A stretch of 64,000 nucleotides of DNA from Mucilaginibacter sp. dw_454 (lineage in GTDB: Bacteria; Bacteroidota; Bacteroidia; Sphingobacteriales; Sphingobacteriaceae): NCBI RefSeq assembly GCF_018449775.1, contig NZ_JAAVVB010000001.1, positions 434,001 through 498,000 on the forward strand, written 5' to 3'. Of this stretch, positions 45,141-51,963 are shown in pieces. The translations under genes were made by a program, and so were the position numbers. The stretch's first letter is position 1. The number at the start of each line of letters is the position of its first letter. The notes under the pieces were generated by a model that was not told where the DNA came from, did no database searches, and was given only the letters and a program-made list of their open reading frames with translations.

Positions 45141-46019
45141 CTACACCTTCGCGCCTAAAACCCACCGCCAGGCAAATCGCGTTAGCAAATTAAAACCTTT
45201 CCAGCCGGCTACAAACTCAGTGATATCCTCCAGGCATCTATCTGCAAATTTTTGTTTGAAGTTTTTAGATGCTAGTTTATACGCTTCATCCGGGTTTTCC
45301 AGGCCGATGCGCTGGTAGATTTCGCGCTTAACATACATGGTGCGTACAAAGAGAATATTGAACAATATTACGTAGCTGTATAACGTGCGTTTGATAAATC
45401 CTGCTTTTTCTGAATAGGTTTTTAGCAGTGCTTTGGTGAATAAAATATGCCGGCCTTCTTCAATATTATGCAGGTCGAACATCTTTTTGAGCACCGGGTA
45501 AATGTTTGGGGCACGGCGTGCGTAGTTGCCGTAAACATCAGTCACTAACTCAACCGATACGCTGCCCATAAACAGGTAATCGGCAGGCAGGTATTTATTG
45601 CTGAATTCGCCGAAAAATTTATGCAGGCGACTTTGTTTGATTGGCTTGCCGCCCAATTTGGCAATAGCCTGCGCAAACATTTCCTGGTGACGGAATTCTT
45701 CAATCAGTTCGCGAATTAAAAATTGATGCTCCACATTATCAGCAGGCAGCGTTATCAAATGGCGCGTCATAAAAACGCAGAACAGGCACTCGCCCCAGGC
45801 ATAAGAAGCAATTACCTGTACCAATTCGTGCCGGCCCAGTTCCAATTTTTGAGTAGGGCTAAGCGTATCGTAAAGATCAAGCCCCTGTAAGGATGTCAAA
45901 GTTTCGGGCAGAAAAATGTCATCAGGCTCTGGCTCCAGTTGCCAGGGGATATAGGTCTCCGGCATCAGGGGGCGCTCGCGGCTGATTTTGATTAAACGCT
46001 CGATTTCCTTTTCATCCAT
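45141..46019 (-). CDS. AurF-like diiron oxygenase / ferritin-like protein
   Basis: 292 residues from the ATG at 46019; a longer start at 46046 overlaps the terminator palindrome. The helical protein shows repeated E-x-x-H patterns for two irons: IEEFRHQEMFAQAIA and HNIEEGRHILFTKAL, and SVSVELVTDVYGNYA between them. The family includes p-aminobenzoate N-oxygenase AurF, but members in Bacteroidota have unknown substrates. It lies downstream of an Ohr gene, separated by a strong hairpin. Confidence 0.85.
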   Translation of the reverse strand: MDEKEIERLIKISRERPLMPETYIPWQLEPEPDDIFLPETLTSLQGLDLYDTLSPTQKLELGRHELVQVIASYAWGECLFCVFMTRHLITLPADNVEHQFLIRELIEEFRHQEMFAQAIAKLGGKPIKQSRLHKFFGEFSNKYLPADYLFMGSVSVELVTDVYGNYARRAPNIYPVLKKMFDLHNIEEGRHILFTKALLKTYSEKAGFIKRTLYSYVILFNILFVRTMYVKREIYQRIGLENPDEAYKLASKNFKQKFADRCLEDITEFVAGWKGFNLLTRFAWRWVLGAKV

Positions 46020-46033
46020 AACTAAAGATACGC

Positions 46034-46063
46034 AATAAGGCGGCAACGCGTTGCCGCCTTATT
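46034..46063 (-). terminator. Perfect 30-base palindrome, terminator
   Basis: AATAAGGCGGCAA-CGCG-TTGCCGCCTTATT lies 7 bases after the ohr stop and 15 bases before the AurF-like gene. A-rich and T-rich flanks allow termination. Confidence 0.8.
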
Positions 46064-46069
46064 TAAAAA

Positions 46070-46483
46070 CTATTCGGCAATAATTTTTACCTCGATGTTG
46101 TTGCGGGTTGCTTTGGAGTAAGGGCAGCCTTTGTGCGCGGCATCGGCCAGTTTTTGAGCCTGCTCTACCGTGATACCAGGCACGTGCACATGTAACTCGG
46201 CAGATAGCGCATAGCTGGTTTCGCCTTCCTGATTAAAGCCGACGTGTACATCAACAGTCGCTTCACTTACATCAACGCCGTCACGTTTACCAACAGAGCC
46301 TAACGCTCCCAAATAGCAAGCTCCCCATGCGCCGGCGAATAAAAGTTCCGGATTAGCATAGCCATCTTCACCGCCCAGTTCTTTGGGCTTTTTTAGTTCT
46401 AAATCAATCACGCCGTCGGCAGATTTAATGTGGCCGTCGCGGCCGCCTTTGGCGGTGACAACGGCAGTATATAGTTTTTTCAT
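46070..46483 (-). CDS. ohr: Ohr/OsmC family peroxide-resistance protein
   Basis: 137 residues. The two reactive cysteines are seen in GAWGACYLGALGSV and KGCPYSKATRNN, the standard Ohr pair. TAVVTAKGGRDGHIKSADGV opens the family. It reduces organic hydroperoxides in the cytoplasm using dihydrolipoyl donors. The palindrome at 46034-46063 follows directly. It is divergent from the radical-SAM gene at 46615. Confidence 0.95.
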   Translation of the reverse strand: MKKLYTAVVTAKGGRDGHIKSADGVIDLELKKPKELGGEDGYANPELLFAGAWGACYLGALGSVGKRDGVDVSEATVDVHVGFNQEGETSYALSAELHVHVPGITVEQAQKLADAAHKGCPYSKATRNNIEVKIIAE

Positions 46484-46614
46484 AATCGTAGTTTAAAACT
46501 CAACCTTGTTAGCGGGATAATGTTTGATTGCTACTTTCAATACATCCGCCAAGAATAATTTAAATATCCACATCACAAACAAAATGCTAAAAATATTAGT
46601 ATTTTTGATTTGAT

Positions 46615-47871
46615 ATGAATGCAGACAGGATAACAGAGAAGTTGAGTATTTTGGCCGATGCCGCTAAGTATGATGTATCATGCGCATCTAGCGGCAGTAA
46701 GCGCAAAAACGAGAACAAAGGCTTGGGTAATGCCAGTAACGGCATCTGCCATAGTTATACCGAAGACGGGCGTTGCGTCTCGCTGCTGAAAATTCTGTTA
46801 ACCAACTACTGCATTTATGATTGCGCCTATTGCGTGTCGCGCAAAGGTAATGACATCCAGCGGGCGGCTTTTACGGTGCAGGAGGTAGTCGATCTAACTA
46901 TCAATTTCTATCGACGTAATTATATAGAAGGGCTATTCCTGAGTTCAGGCATTTTTAAGGATGCCGATTTTACGATGGAGCGGCTGGTGCAAGTAGCCAA
47001 AAAGCTTCGTACTGAACATAAGTTTAATGGCTATATCCACCTTAAATCCATCCCCGGCGCCAGCGATGAGCTGATGCGCGAGGCAGGATTGTATGCCGAC
47101 AGATTAAGTGTTAACCTGGAAATGCCGACCGAAGAGGGTTTGAAACTTTTAGCGCCCGATAAAAATCGGCAGGATATGATTGACCCGATGCAGTTTTTAA
47201 AGGACGAGATCATACTCCGCAAAGAAGAAAAAAAGCTGTTCAAGAAAGCGCCCCTATTTGCGCCGGCGGGGCAGAGTACGCAGGTAATTGTAGGCGCTAC
47301 GCCCGAGACTGATCAGCAGGTGTTGCAGTCGGCTAATTATTTTTATCAGAATTTTAATTTAAAGCGGGTCTATTATTCGGGTTATGTGCCGGTTTTGGCC
47401 GATAAACGTTTGCCGGCCCTAAATACCAGTGTACCTATGGTGCGCGAAAACCGGTTGTACCAGGCCGATTGGCTAATGCGCTTTTACGGCTTTAATGTTA
47501 ACGAAATAGTAAACCAGGGGCAGCCGCTGCTTGATCTGGATATTGACCCGAAACTAAGTTGGGCCATCCGCAATATGCAGGCTTTCCCGATAGATATTAA
47601 TAAGGCGGACTTGCAATTGATATTGCGTGTGCCGGGGATAGGCGTACAATCGGCTCAAAAGATTGTGAGTGCCCGCAAGTTTGGTAAGTTGAATTGGGAT
47701 CAGCTAAAAAAAATAGGCGTATCGGTAAACCGGGCGAGGTATTTTGTTACCTGTAACAGCCCGGAGTTTGAGCGGCGCGACCTCACCGGGAATAATATCA
47801 AGCAGTTTATCCTGGCCGAATCTCAAAGTAAATACCTAAAGAATAAACCCAACCAGCTTAACCTGTTTTAA
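46615..47871 (+). CDS. Putative DNA modification/repair radical SAM protein (TIGR03916 type)
   Basis: 418 residues. The cluster cysteines are Cys66, Cys70 and Cys73 in TNYCIYDCAYCVSRKGND. FTVQEVVDLTINFYRRNYIE follows in the TIM barrel. A helix-hairpin-helix DNA-binding part is near the C-terminus (ILRVPGIGVQSAQKIVSA). In many bacteria it stands beside a TIGR03915 protein, sometimes with a UDG, as here with the next gene one base away. A role in DNA base repair or modification is proposed from context. The start follows a TATTTTTG at 46600-46607 very closely, so the leader may be nearly absent. Confidence 0.92.
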   Translation: MNADRITEKLSILADAAKYDVSCASSGSKRKNENKGLGNASNGICHSYTEDGRCVSLLKILLTNYCIYDCAYCVSRKGNDIQRAAFTVQEVVDLTINFYRRNYIEGLFLSSGIFKDADFTMERLVQVAKKLRTEHKFNGYIHLKSIPGASDELMREAGLYADRLSVNLEMPTEEGLKLLAPDKNRQDMIDPMQFLKDEIILRKEEKKLFKKAPLFAPAGQSTQVIVGATPETDQQVLQSANYFYQNFNLKRVYYSGYVPVLADKRLPALNTSVPMVRENRLYQADWLMRFYGFNVNEIVNQGQPLLDLDIDPKLSWAIRNMQAFPIDINKADLQLILRVPGIGVQSAQKIVSARKFGKLNWDQLKKIGVSVNRARYFVTCNSPEFERRDLTGNNIKQFILAESQSKYLKNKPNQLNLF

Positions 47872-47872
47872 A

Positions 47873-48631
47873 ATGACGACGCTATTTTATGACGGCACGT
47901 TTGAGGGCTTGCTGACTGTGATTTTTGAAATCTATGATCGTAAATTATCGGTAGTGAGATTATTTAAGGGGCAGCAGCAGGCAGGGGCGATGTTCGGGGA
48001 AAAGCTGGATGTGATTACTAATGAAGTCTACGCCACCCGGGTATTAAAAGGTTTGCGCAAAAAGTTGTCGCCTAATGGTGTGCAGCGCTTGTACATAGCG
48101 CACATGGCCGAAATGGATAATGAGGAGAATAACCTGGTGGGCTTTATCCGTTACGTTTTTGATAGCGCACAGAATATTGAGGACGATTATGGAAACCGGT
48201 ATGTAATACGCCTCTCGGAGATTATCCGCATGATGCGCCGCGAAAAGCACCGGATGGAGGCCTTTGTGCGTTTCCAGAAATTGAAAGACGATACCTATTA
48301 TGCGTCGGTCGAACCGGATTTTAATGTGCTACCGCTACTAATCCGTCATTTTAAAAGCCGCTATGCCGATCAAAAATGGATGATCTATGATCTGAAGCGC
48401 AGTTATGGAATTTACTATAATGGGCACGATACACAATTTATCACACTTGACTTTGCTACGGTAGCTAACCCCGGCGATGTAATATCTGCCTATACCGAGG
48501 ATGAAAGCATTTACCAGCACCTGTGGAAGAGCTATTTCCATAGCGTAAACATCCCGATGCGCAAAAACACCAAGCTGCATGTGCGCCATATTCCCAAGCG
48601 ATATTGGAAGCATTTAACCGAGAAAATTTAA
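47873..48631 (+). CDS. TIGR03915 family putative DNA repair protein (DUF4130)
   Basis: 252 residues. FYDGTFEGLLTVIFEIYDRK opens the family; MMRREKHRMEAFVRFQKLKD and PLLIRHFKSRYADQKWMIYD are typical blocks. The C-terminus ends RYWKHLTEKI. In other phyla the domain is fused to a family-4 uracil-DNA glycosylase; here it stands alone and there is no UDG nearby. It begins one base after the radical-SAM stop, so the two are a translational pair. The next 970 bases hold no ordinary gene. Confidence 0.9.
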   Translation: MTTLFYDGTFEGLLTVIFEIYDRKLSVVRLFKGQQQAGAMFGEKLDVITNEVYATRVLKGLRKKLSPNGVQRLYIAHMAEMDNEENNLVGFIRYVFDSAQNIEDDYGNRYVIRLSEIIRMMRREKHRMEAFVRFQKLKDDTYYASVEPDFNVLPLLIRHFKSRYADQKWMIYDLKRSYGIYYNGHDTQFITLDFATVANPGDVISAYTEDESIYQHLWKSYFHSVNIPMRKNTKLHVRHIPKRYWKHLTEKI

Positions 48632-48642
48632 CCTGAAATCAG

Positions 48643-48657
48643 TTTTACGCATTTTTT
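48643..48657 (+). promoter_or_regulatory. Box shared by both small-ORF/RNA units
   Basis: TTTTACGCATTTTTT stands 12 bases before the small ORF of unit A; TTTTTACGCATTTTT stands at 51178-51192 ahead of unit B. No other part of the flanks is as similar. It may be a promoter or a binding site. Confidence 0.35.
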
Positions 48658-48669
48658 AAATCAATCAAA

Positions 48670-48798
48670 ATGAAAAAATATCTCAGAATTGTGAATAATC
48701 CGGATGTGGATAACCTACGATATAATACCTGTATGTTACTGATTTTTATAGGTTTTAATGTGTTGATAACTGCGGTTTTGGTGTTAGTAACGCGTTAA
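48670..48798 (+). CDS. Small hydrophobic peptide, unit A
   Basis: 42 residues: a polar start MKKYLRIVNNPDVDNLRYNT, then one membrane-like stretch MLLIFIGFNVLITAVLVLV ending TR. The last 13 codons align without gap with those of the ORF at 51305-51379, with synonymous changes TTG/TTA (twice) and ACT/ACC and the same AACGCG-T-TAA end. This pattern supports translation. It lies 35 bases before the conserved RNA core. Function unknown; a membrane leader peptide or type I-like toxin are options. Confidence 0.5.
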   Translation: MKKYLRIVNNPDVDNLRYNTCMLLIFIGFNVLITAVLVLVTR

Positions 48799-48832
48799 TA
48801 AAAACGGTGAGAAAAATTTGTAAAAAGTGCTT

Positions 48833-49370
48833 GCTGTCCCGATATTGAAATCATCAAGAACGACGTACTTTGACAGCCTTACAGGAATAACAGAAATTGA
48901 ATCGGGTGAGTTTTCGGACAAACTAAAGATCAAGGGAAAGCCTGAGTTACATTGAAACAGAAGCAGCGACAGCGGCCGAAACAGTGTGTAACTAGCGAGG
49001 TATTAAGAGTTTGCAAATTTTTTACGGAGAATAGCAATACAATTAATGACCTTGAAGCAATCGGTGTTAGCAAACAATGATCAGATCTGCAGATCCTTTT
49101 AGAACGGAAACAGATGTATCGCGTTTGAGCTTAGAACAGAGGAGTTAAAGCCCGCGAGGGTCACAAACAGAATCGAGCCTACAGCAACATAACGATGTTA
49201 AGTCGGTATCCACAAACTGGAACGAGATGGAGCAATGTTCGCAAAATAACACGGATGAGATCAGGTCGGTCATATTACACAAAACTTGATGCTTTACGCG
49301 ACACCACGGTGTGGCATAGAGTTGAAAACGGGTAGTCAAATCGAAAGAGGCGGCGCCCGTTTTTGTTTTT
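48833..49370 (+). ncRNA. Unrecognised structured RNA, unit A
   Basis: A non-coding segment homologous to 51414-51780. CCCGAT (48838-48843) can pair with ATCGGG (48901-48906), enclosing a segment with 47 bases (48850-48896) identical to unit B, including CTTTGACAG and CTTACAGGAATAACAG. Further matching blocks follow: GCCTGAGTTACATT, TTTTTACGGAG, AATTAATGAC, CCCGC-AGGG, CTTGATGCTTTACG and the terminator. About 150 bases after the CCCGCGAGGG block are absent from unit B. It has stops in all frames. CTTTGACA resembles the leader of Bacteroidota rRNA operons, which is only a hint. It matches none of the RNA families I can recall (tmRNA, RNase P, SRP, 6S). Confidence 0.6.
49325..49370 (+). terminator. 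Terminator of unit A with conserved 17-nt loop
   Basis: AAAACGGG (49325-49332) pairs with CCCGTTTT (49356-49363) and T-rich sequence follows. The loop contains CAAATCGAAAGAGGCGG, identical in unit B, which is unusual for a simple terminator. Confidence 0.75.
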
Positions 49371-49428
49371 AATCCCGTTGTCATGCCGAATTTATTTCGG
49401 CATCCCACATGCAAATTAACCACCTCCG

Positions 49429-49531
49429 TCATTGTGAGCGAGGTACGAGCGTGACAATCTCCGGATCGCTTTATTAACTTGTCGCTCGTCTAGCGCTTAA
49501 TTGCCACTAAAGGAGTGTCTTTCATCTTGAT
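49429..49531 (+). repeat. Half palindrome plus left fragment of repeat family B
   Basis: GTCATTGTGAGCGAGGTACG (half palindrome) is followed from 49463 by GGATCGCTTTATTAACTTGT and GCTCGTCTAGCGC, matching the start of 18203-18500. The match ends at TCTTGAT (49525-49531); its continuation is found at 50680. A short hairpin GCCGAATTTATTTCGGC lies just before, at 49385-49401. Confidence 0.65.
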
Positions 49532-50686
49532 AGGAGACTATATAGCTGTTAAACCGTGAGAAGGTGGTAAAAAGTCATGCTCTAATTAATACGTAACTTC
49601 AATTAGAGATATTGTCGTTTTTTTTGTAAGTAGGATATGGCGGGTTTTCTCCTCTTGTCTTATTAAGTTTTACAGATACAATGTAACGTCGTTTTTCGTC
49701 TGTAATTTGATTTATGTATTCAAATTCCACGTCCCAAAAGACAGACCACAAACCCGTAACAACATATTTTATTTCATCTGTGGTAGCGTACGGTATAGAA
49801 AAAAACCTTATTTGCGGAGTTTCTTTTATAATATACATGGACTCGCTAGCAGGACTTGGCATTTTAACAGGAATTATAGATTCTGTTCCTCTGATATATG
49901 CGGTGCTTTCAATGCTAACCACTTTAACCGGCGTATTTGTGAGGTTAAACATGGTATAATAAATGTACAATTTATTAAATCTTACAATTATGCTATCTAC
50001 ATTCAACTTGAGATACGGTTCGTACTGTTTCGTAAATTGATCTTGAGTTTGCTTAAGACCTTTTATTTGCAAATGCAAAGTTTGCGTGTCAATATAAAAT
50101 CTTTTTTTAGCGTCATTTATGCTGTTTGTATAAACTTTTTGTTGAAGTTCAAAGGTGGCTTTATCATTTTTTCTTTTAATACTTTCCGTAGTATCAGATT
50201 TTCTATCAGATTTTTGCTGATTAGAAAGCGTGAGACTGTTAAACCTTTGTGTTTCGGTAAGAGTATTTCTAGCTATAGTCGCAGATGTTTTAGCGGCATT
50301 TCCGGCATCAATTACGCTTTGAGCTTGGTATTGACTAATGCTAAACAAGTTGTATGTAACAACAGCCATTACCACACCTACAATAAGGGCGAAAACCGCT
50401 ATTGTATCAGCGTATCGCCAAGCATTTTTATTTGGGGACGGAATTATATGGTTATTTCGGATATTGTCGCTTTCGCGTTCACTGTTTTCGTTTTGGGGAC
50501 TATTGTTGACAGATGGGGTCGGGGGCAAAAGATTGGTGCGATTGGCTTGATGTGGAGGCTGATTGCGATTATATCTTCTATGATTACGGTTCATTACCTA
50601 GTGATAAGTTTACACTAAATATAAAACCTTACTATCAGATTATTATAAAAACCTTTCACATCCATTTCATATAATCGCCTCTTGAT
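49532..50686. other. Possible 1.15-kb insertion flanked by 7-bp direct repeats
   Basis: Repeat family B is interrupted here: its left part stops at TCTTGAT (49525-49531) and the next part resumes with TCTTGAT (50680-50686). The inserted stretch is AT-rich and carries one gene (49599-50594, minus). No transposase or terminal inverted repeat was seen, so the mechanism is open. The 7-base match might be chance. Confidence 0.35.
49599..50594 (-). CDS. Membrane-anchored protein of unknown function with coiled coil
   Basis: 331 residues. An Asn/Pro/Gln-rich disordered N-terminus (about 1-58) is followed by one membrane helix (TIAVFALIVGVVMAVVTYNLF, about 64-84). A long polar helical region with coiled-coil character runs to about 190 (TETQRFNSLTLSNQQKSDRK). 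A beta-rich C-terminal domain follows, with NLTNTPVKVVSIESTAYIRG. I recognise no family. It lies between the two RNA units and seems to sit in a disrupted repeat. The opposite strand also has a 303-codon frame, but without any recognisable features. Composition is more AT-rich than in neighbours. Confidence 0.65.
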   Translation of the reverse strand: MNRNHRRYNRNQPPHQANRTNLLPPTPSVNNSPQNENSERESDNIRNNHIIPSPNKNAWRYADTIAVFALIVGVVMAVVTYNLFSISQYQAQSVIDAGNAAKTSATIARNTLTETQRFNSLTLSNQQKSDRKSDTTESIKRKNDKATFELQQKVYTNSINDAKKRFYIDTQTLHLQIKGLKQTQDQFTKQYEPYLKLNVDSIIVRFNKLYIYYTMFNLTNTPVKVVSIESTAYIRGTESIIPVKMPSPASESMYIIKETPQIRFFSIPYATTDEIKYVVTGLWSVFWDVEFEYINQITDEKRRYIVSVKLNKTRGENPPYPTYKKNDNISN

Positions 50687-50759
50687 GAAAAGTCACCAAA
50701 AAATCAAGTCATACGCAATGCTTCTCTGCGCTCTGGGCCGTTGCCCTGCAAAGCGATAA

Positions 50760-50777
50760 TCCCGATAGCTATCGGGA
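50760..50777. repeat. 18-base perfect palindrome TCCCGATAGCTATCGGGA (first of two)
   Basis: The same palindrome recurs at 50832-50849. Both lie inside repeat B at points where the other copies have different text, so they may be small mobile or slippage-born units. Confidence 0.75.
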
Positions 50778-50831
50778 CTGGGCAGGGGCCTGTTGCCGCC
50801 GTTTGTCGCACAATCCCTACGCTTCAGGCAC

Positions 50832-50849
50832 TCCCGATAGCTATCGGGA
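50832..50849. repeat. 18-base perfect palindrome TCCCGATAGCTATCGGGA (second of two)
   Basis: Identical to 50760-50777, 72 bases downstream in the same repeat. Confidence 0.75.
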
Positions 50850-50979
50850 CCAGACAGCCCTGCGGCCGCACAAGGCCACCATTGTTTTACCGCTTTCGCC
50901 CGAAGCTGTGCGTCTGACGGTTGCTATACACACTAGAGTTCTGTACAATGCAGTTGTTAAGTTTTAAATTGTTTTTTTA

Positions 50980-51114
50980 CCCTCTTTCCGCCAAAGGCGA
51001 AGAGAGGGTCGACGAGTGAAACGAAGTCGGGGTGAGTCCCCCGCGTTAGCGATGGCAGCGGATACCAGCCTTGCGCCTAAAGCCTTGTGGCGTATGAGCG
51101 TACAGCGCGGCCCA
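50980..51114 (-). repeat. Dispersed repeat family C, copy 2 (inverted)
   Basis: CCCTCTTTCCGCCAAAGGCG to ATGAGCGTACAGCGCGGCCC. The reverse complement matches 5141-5276. It separates repeat B from unit B. Confidence 0.75.
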
Positions 51115-51304
51115 AAGGGAACGCCAAAATGCCTGAAAATCTCTCCCTCTTTTCTTAATAAAAACCTCAAAACTTCATTTTTACGCATTTTTCATCCAAG
51201 TGAATTTTCAAAACCTACCCAATATTGTTAAAAACTACACTGTTAATAAACCAACTTCTAAAGCAATTATTTAACATCAAAATCAACCTCAAACGACTAA
51301 AAAA

Positions 51305-51379
51305 ATGAAATATCTAACTTACAAATTACCACACTACAACCTGTTAATAACCACCAAATTACTGTTAGCAACGCGTTAA
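51305..51379 (+). CDS. Small peptide, unit B
   Basis: 24 residues, MKYLTYKLPHYNLLITTKLL and LATR. It shares the MK-YL start and the LIT--L-L-TR end with the 42-residue ORF at 48670, and the last 13 codons align in frame. It looks like a shortened form that has lost most of the membrane stretch. No clear ribosome site is seen, as usual in this phylum. Confidence 0.4.
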   Translation: MKYLTYKLPHYNLLITTKLLLATR

Positions 51380-51413
51380 TAAAAATCATTAAAAATATTT
51401 TGCAAATGGTGCA

Positions 51414-51780
51414 GATGTCCCGATATTGATATCATCAAGAACGACGTACTTTGACAGCCTTACAGGAATAACAGAAAGTGAATCGGGCAAATCTTCGGAA
51501 GCGCTAAAGATCACGGGACTGCCTGAGTTACATTAAACAGAAACCGCGCAAGCAACAGAAACACGGTGCTAACTACAATAGGGTATTAACACAAGCTGCA
51601 GATTTTTACGGAGGTGTGCAGCCTAATTAATGACTTTGACGTAACCCCAACCCGCAAGGGCACAAGGGCCAGGGCGAGTCGGTTAACTTATAGAAAGCTT
51701 GAGGCTTTATGGACGACCACGGTTGCTCATAGAGGAGAAACGGGAGACAAATCGAAAGAGGCGGCTCCCGTTTTGTTTTA
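51414..51780 (+). ncRNA. Unrecognised structured RNA, unit B
   Basis: Shorter homologue of 48833-49370. CCCGAT (51419-51424) and ATCGGG (51482-51487) enclose the segment with the 47 identical bases (51431-51477). CACGG near 51562, TTTTTACGGAGG, CCCGCAAGGG, CTTGAGGCTTTATG and GACCACGGTTGCTC follow, and the hairpin with the conserved loop ends it. The differences in the last stem keep pairing (GAG/CTC present here). No protein frame spans it; a 93-codon frame over its 3' half and the next repeat has no protein character. Confidence 0.6.
51738..51780 (+). terminator. Terminator of unit B with conserved 17-nt loop
   Basis: AAACGGGAG (51738-51746) pairs with CTCCCGTTT (51765-51773), followed by T-rich sequence. 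The loop has the same CAAATCGAAAGAGGCGG as unit A. Confidence 0.8.
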
Positions 51781-51803
51781 TAGCGATTTTTTCTCCCTCA
51801 ATT

Positions 51804-51891
51804 TTGTCATTGCGAGCGAGGAACGAGCGTGGCAATCGCACGCGTTCCGGCTGTTCTTCTTGCGATTGCCACGCTACGCTCGCAATGACAA
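51804..51891. repeat. Dispersed imperfect palindrome (GTCATTGCGAG family)
   Basis: TTGTCATTGCGAGCGAGGAA to GCTACGCTCGCAATGACAA, inner GTGGCAATCGC / GCGATTGCCAC. It lies between unit B and the LLM oxidoreductase gene. Confidence 0.85.
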
Positions 51892-51963
51892 GTAATTTTA
51901 CCTCCATCTGATCCATCTTTCACAATCTTTGCAGATATTTGTTTAAACATATATTATCAGCTC

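Larger units (their letters stand above)
50687..50935 (+). repeat. Dispersed repeat family B, right part
   Basis: CCAAAAAATCAAGTCATACG to CGCCCGAAGCTGTGCGTCTG. It follows 18203-18500 and the reverse of 18520-18870. Two copies of an 18-base palindrome (50760-50777 and 50832-50849) are inserted that are absent from the 18-kb copies. Confidence 0.7.

Noticed and set aside
48833..49370. Decayed protein gene instead of RNA in unit A
   Set aside because: All frames carry several stops in both copies, and conserved blocks include a pairing stem and a terminator loop rather than codon-like patterns.
49707..50618. 303-codon open frame on the plus strand opposite the membrane protein gene
   Set aside because: It lacks recognisable domains and a sensible membrane or soluble pattern, while the minus-strand frame has a clear membrane helix, coiled coil and beta-rich domain.
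49532..50686. Insertion sequence
   Set aside because: There is no transposase-like protein and no terminal inverted repeats; only the 7-base direct repeat supports insertion, so it is reported as a possibility only.
51614..51895. 93-codon frame over the end of RNA unit B
   Set aside because: It covers the terminator hairpin and the next palindrome and has no counterpart in unit A.
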